Below are positions 63,739-64,000 of a DNA stretch of 64,000 bases, in pieces. Positions within the stretch are counted from its first letter, which is position 1. Each line of letters begins with the position of its first letter. Under the pieces are notes generated by a model. The model saw only the letters and a program-made list of their open reading frames with translations, was not told the origin of the DNA and did not search any database. The stretch is from Amycolatopsis nigrescens CSC17Ta-90 (GTDB taxonomy: Bacteria > Actinomycetota > Actinomycetes > Mycobacteriales > Pseudonocardiaceae). The stretch is from assembly GCF_000384315.1 (NCBI RefSeq), contig NZ_ARVW01000001.1, forward strand, positions 4,774,157 to 4,838,156. The letters are read 5' to 3'. The position numbers were made by a program, and so were the translations under genes.

Positions 63739-64000
63739 AGGCAACGTTTCATGGATACTTGCCATTGCAGTCAGACGAGTACGATGCGCTCTTTAGTGAA
63801 GGGATTGTAGTTCTTGATACAAATGCACTATTGAACCTATATAGGTACACTCCGAAGTCTCGCAGAGAGCTACTTAATGGTTTGGAGGTAATATCCAAGC
63901 AGCTCTGGCTTCCTCATCAGGTCGGGCTGGAGTTCCATCGCAGGAGGATTGACATAATTAGAGAGCAGCAATCGTTCTACAATAAGATCGAAAAGATTAT
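63735..64000 (+). CDS. PIN-like domain protein, 5' part (continues beyond window)
   Basis: The ATG at 63735 has AAGGAA five bases upstream and the frame stays open to the window end (88 codons). The residues VVLDTNALLNLYRYTPKSRR give the first acidic metal ligand of a PIN-like nuclease (Asp in LDTNALLNLY), followed by a helix, then LWLPHQVGLEFHRRRIDIIREQQ with the second acidic residue (Glu in LEFHRRR). This matches PIN_8/DUF4935-like proteins, often in defence or mobile regions. Codon use is A/T-rich, unlike every other gene here except the toxin tail and immunity gene, so recent transfer is likely. Confidence 0.75.
   Translation, partial: MKATFHGYLPLQSDEYDALFSEGIVVLDTNALLNLYRYTPKSRRELLNGLEVISKQLWLPHQVGLEFHRRRIDIIREQQSFYNKIEKI

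Overview
The window is about 71% G+C with strong G/C bias at third codon positions, many GTG starts, mycothiol chemistry (Mca), a DivIVA-type coiled coil and a gene order shared with Mycobacterium. This points to an actinomycete of the Pseudonocardiales. Amycolatopsis-like is the best guess, based also on the dispersed intergenic palindromes and an AMED_5909-like small protein.

Layout. 0-5 kb: end of a PrpF-type isomerase and a MatC-like carboxylate permease, a YCII protein, a proline-iminopeptidase-like hydrolase, and Rrf2 and TetR regulators. 5.2-12.8 kb: a minus-strand cluster of secreted ALF-repeat proteins built around a 1266-residue polymorphic-toxin-like protein. Its C-terminal module and the small acidic protein encoded right after it (probable immunity protein) are much poorer in G+C than the surroundings. 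13-16.6 kb: a tandem sigma-factor protein, an amidase and a DivIVA-like coiled coil. 16.6-25.6 kb: an AcrA1-like acyl-CoA reductase, a class F sortase with a surface protein, Bax inhibitor-1, a YeeE/TsuA-like transporter, a DUF2975/Xre pair and a thiolase.

24-47 kb is a mosaic built on the M. tuberculosis Rv1074c-Rv1084 order: fadA3-like thiolase, cbs, four proline-rich membrane proteins in the Pra (Rv1078) position, metB, greA, DUF4307, mca, an Rv1083-like protein and the DUF255 protein Rv1084. Inserted into it are ilvA, hpd with its divergent Lrp regulator, a zinc-ribbon metallo-hydrolase, a cytokinin-dehydrogenase-like flavoprotein, and a hen1/pnkp RNA-repair operon with a small coupled ORF wedged between its two genes.

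47-59 kb: an acyl-CoA oxidase-like enzyme, a PPOX protein, an orphan AAA ATPase, a divergent SDR/TetR pair with a near-consensus leaderless promoter, a secreted hydrolase, and an NAD-dependent molybdenum formate dehydrogenase operon (fdsGBAD) under a perfect inverted-repeat operator. 59-63 kb: a 22-bp-period repeat array, an XRE-PLD regulator diverging from three coupled small genes, and a MarR regulator with two SDR genes. The last ~300 bp switch abruptly to low G+C and start a PIN-like gene, probably the edge of an acquired island.

Seven long palindromes of three sequence families sit in gene-end intergenic gaps, mostly between convergent genes. They look like bidirectional terminators spread as repeats. 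I used no database searches: family names come from motifs and remembered family architecture, and unrecognised genes are stated as such.
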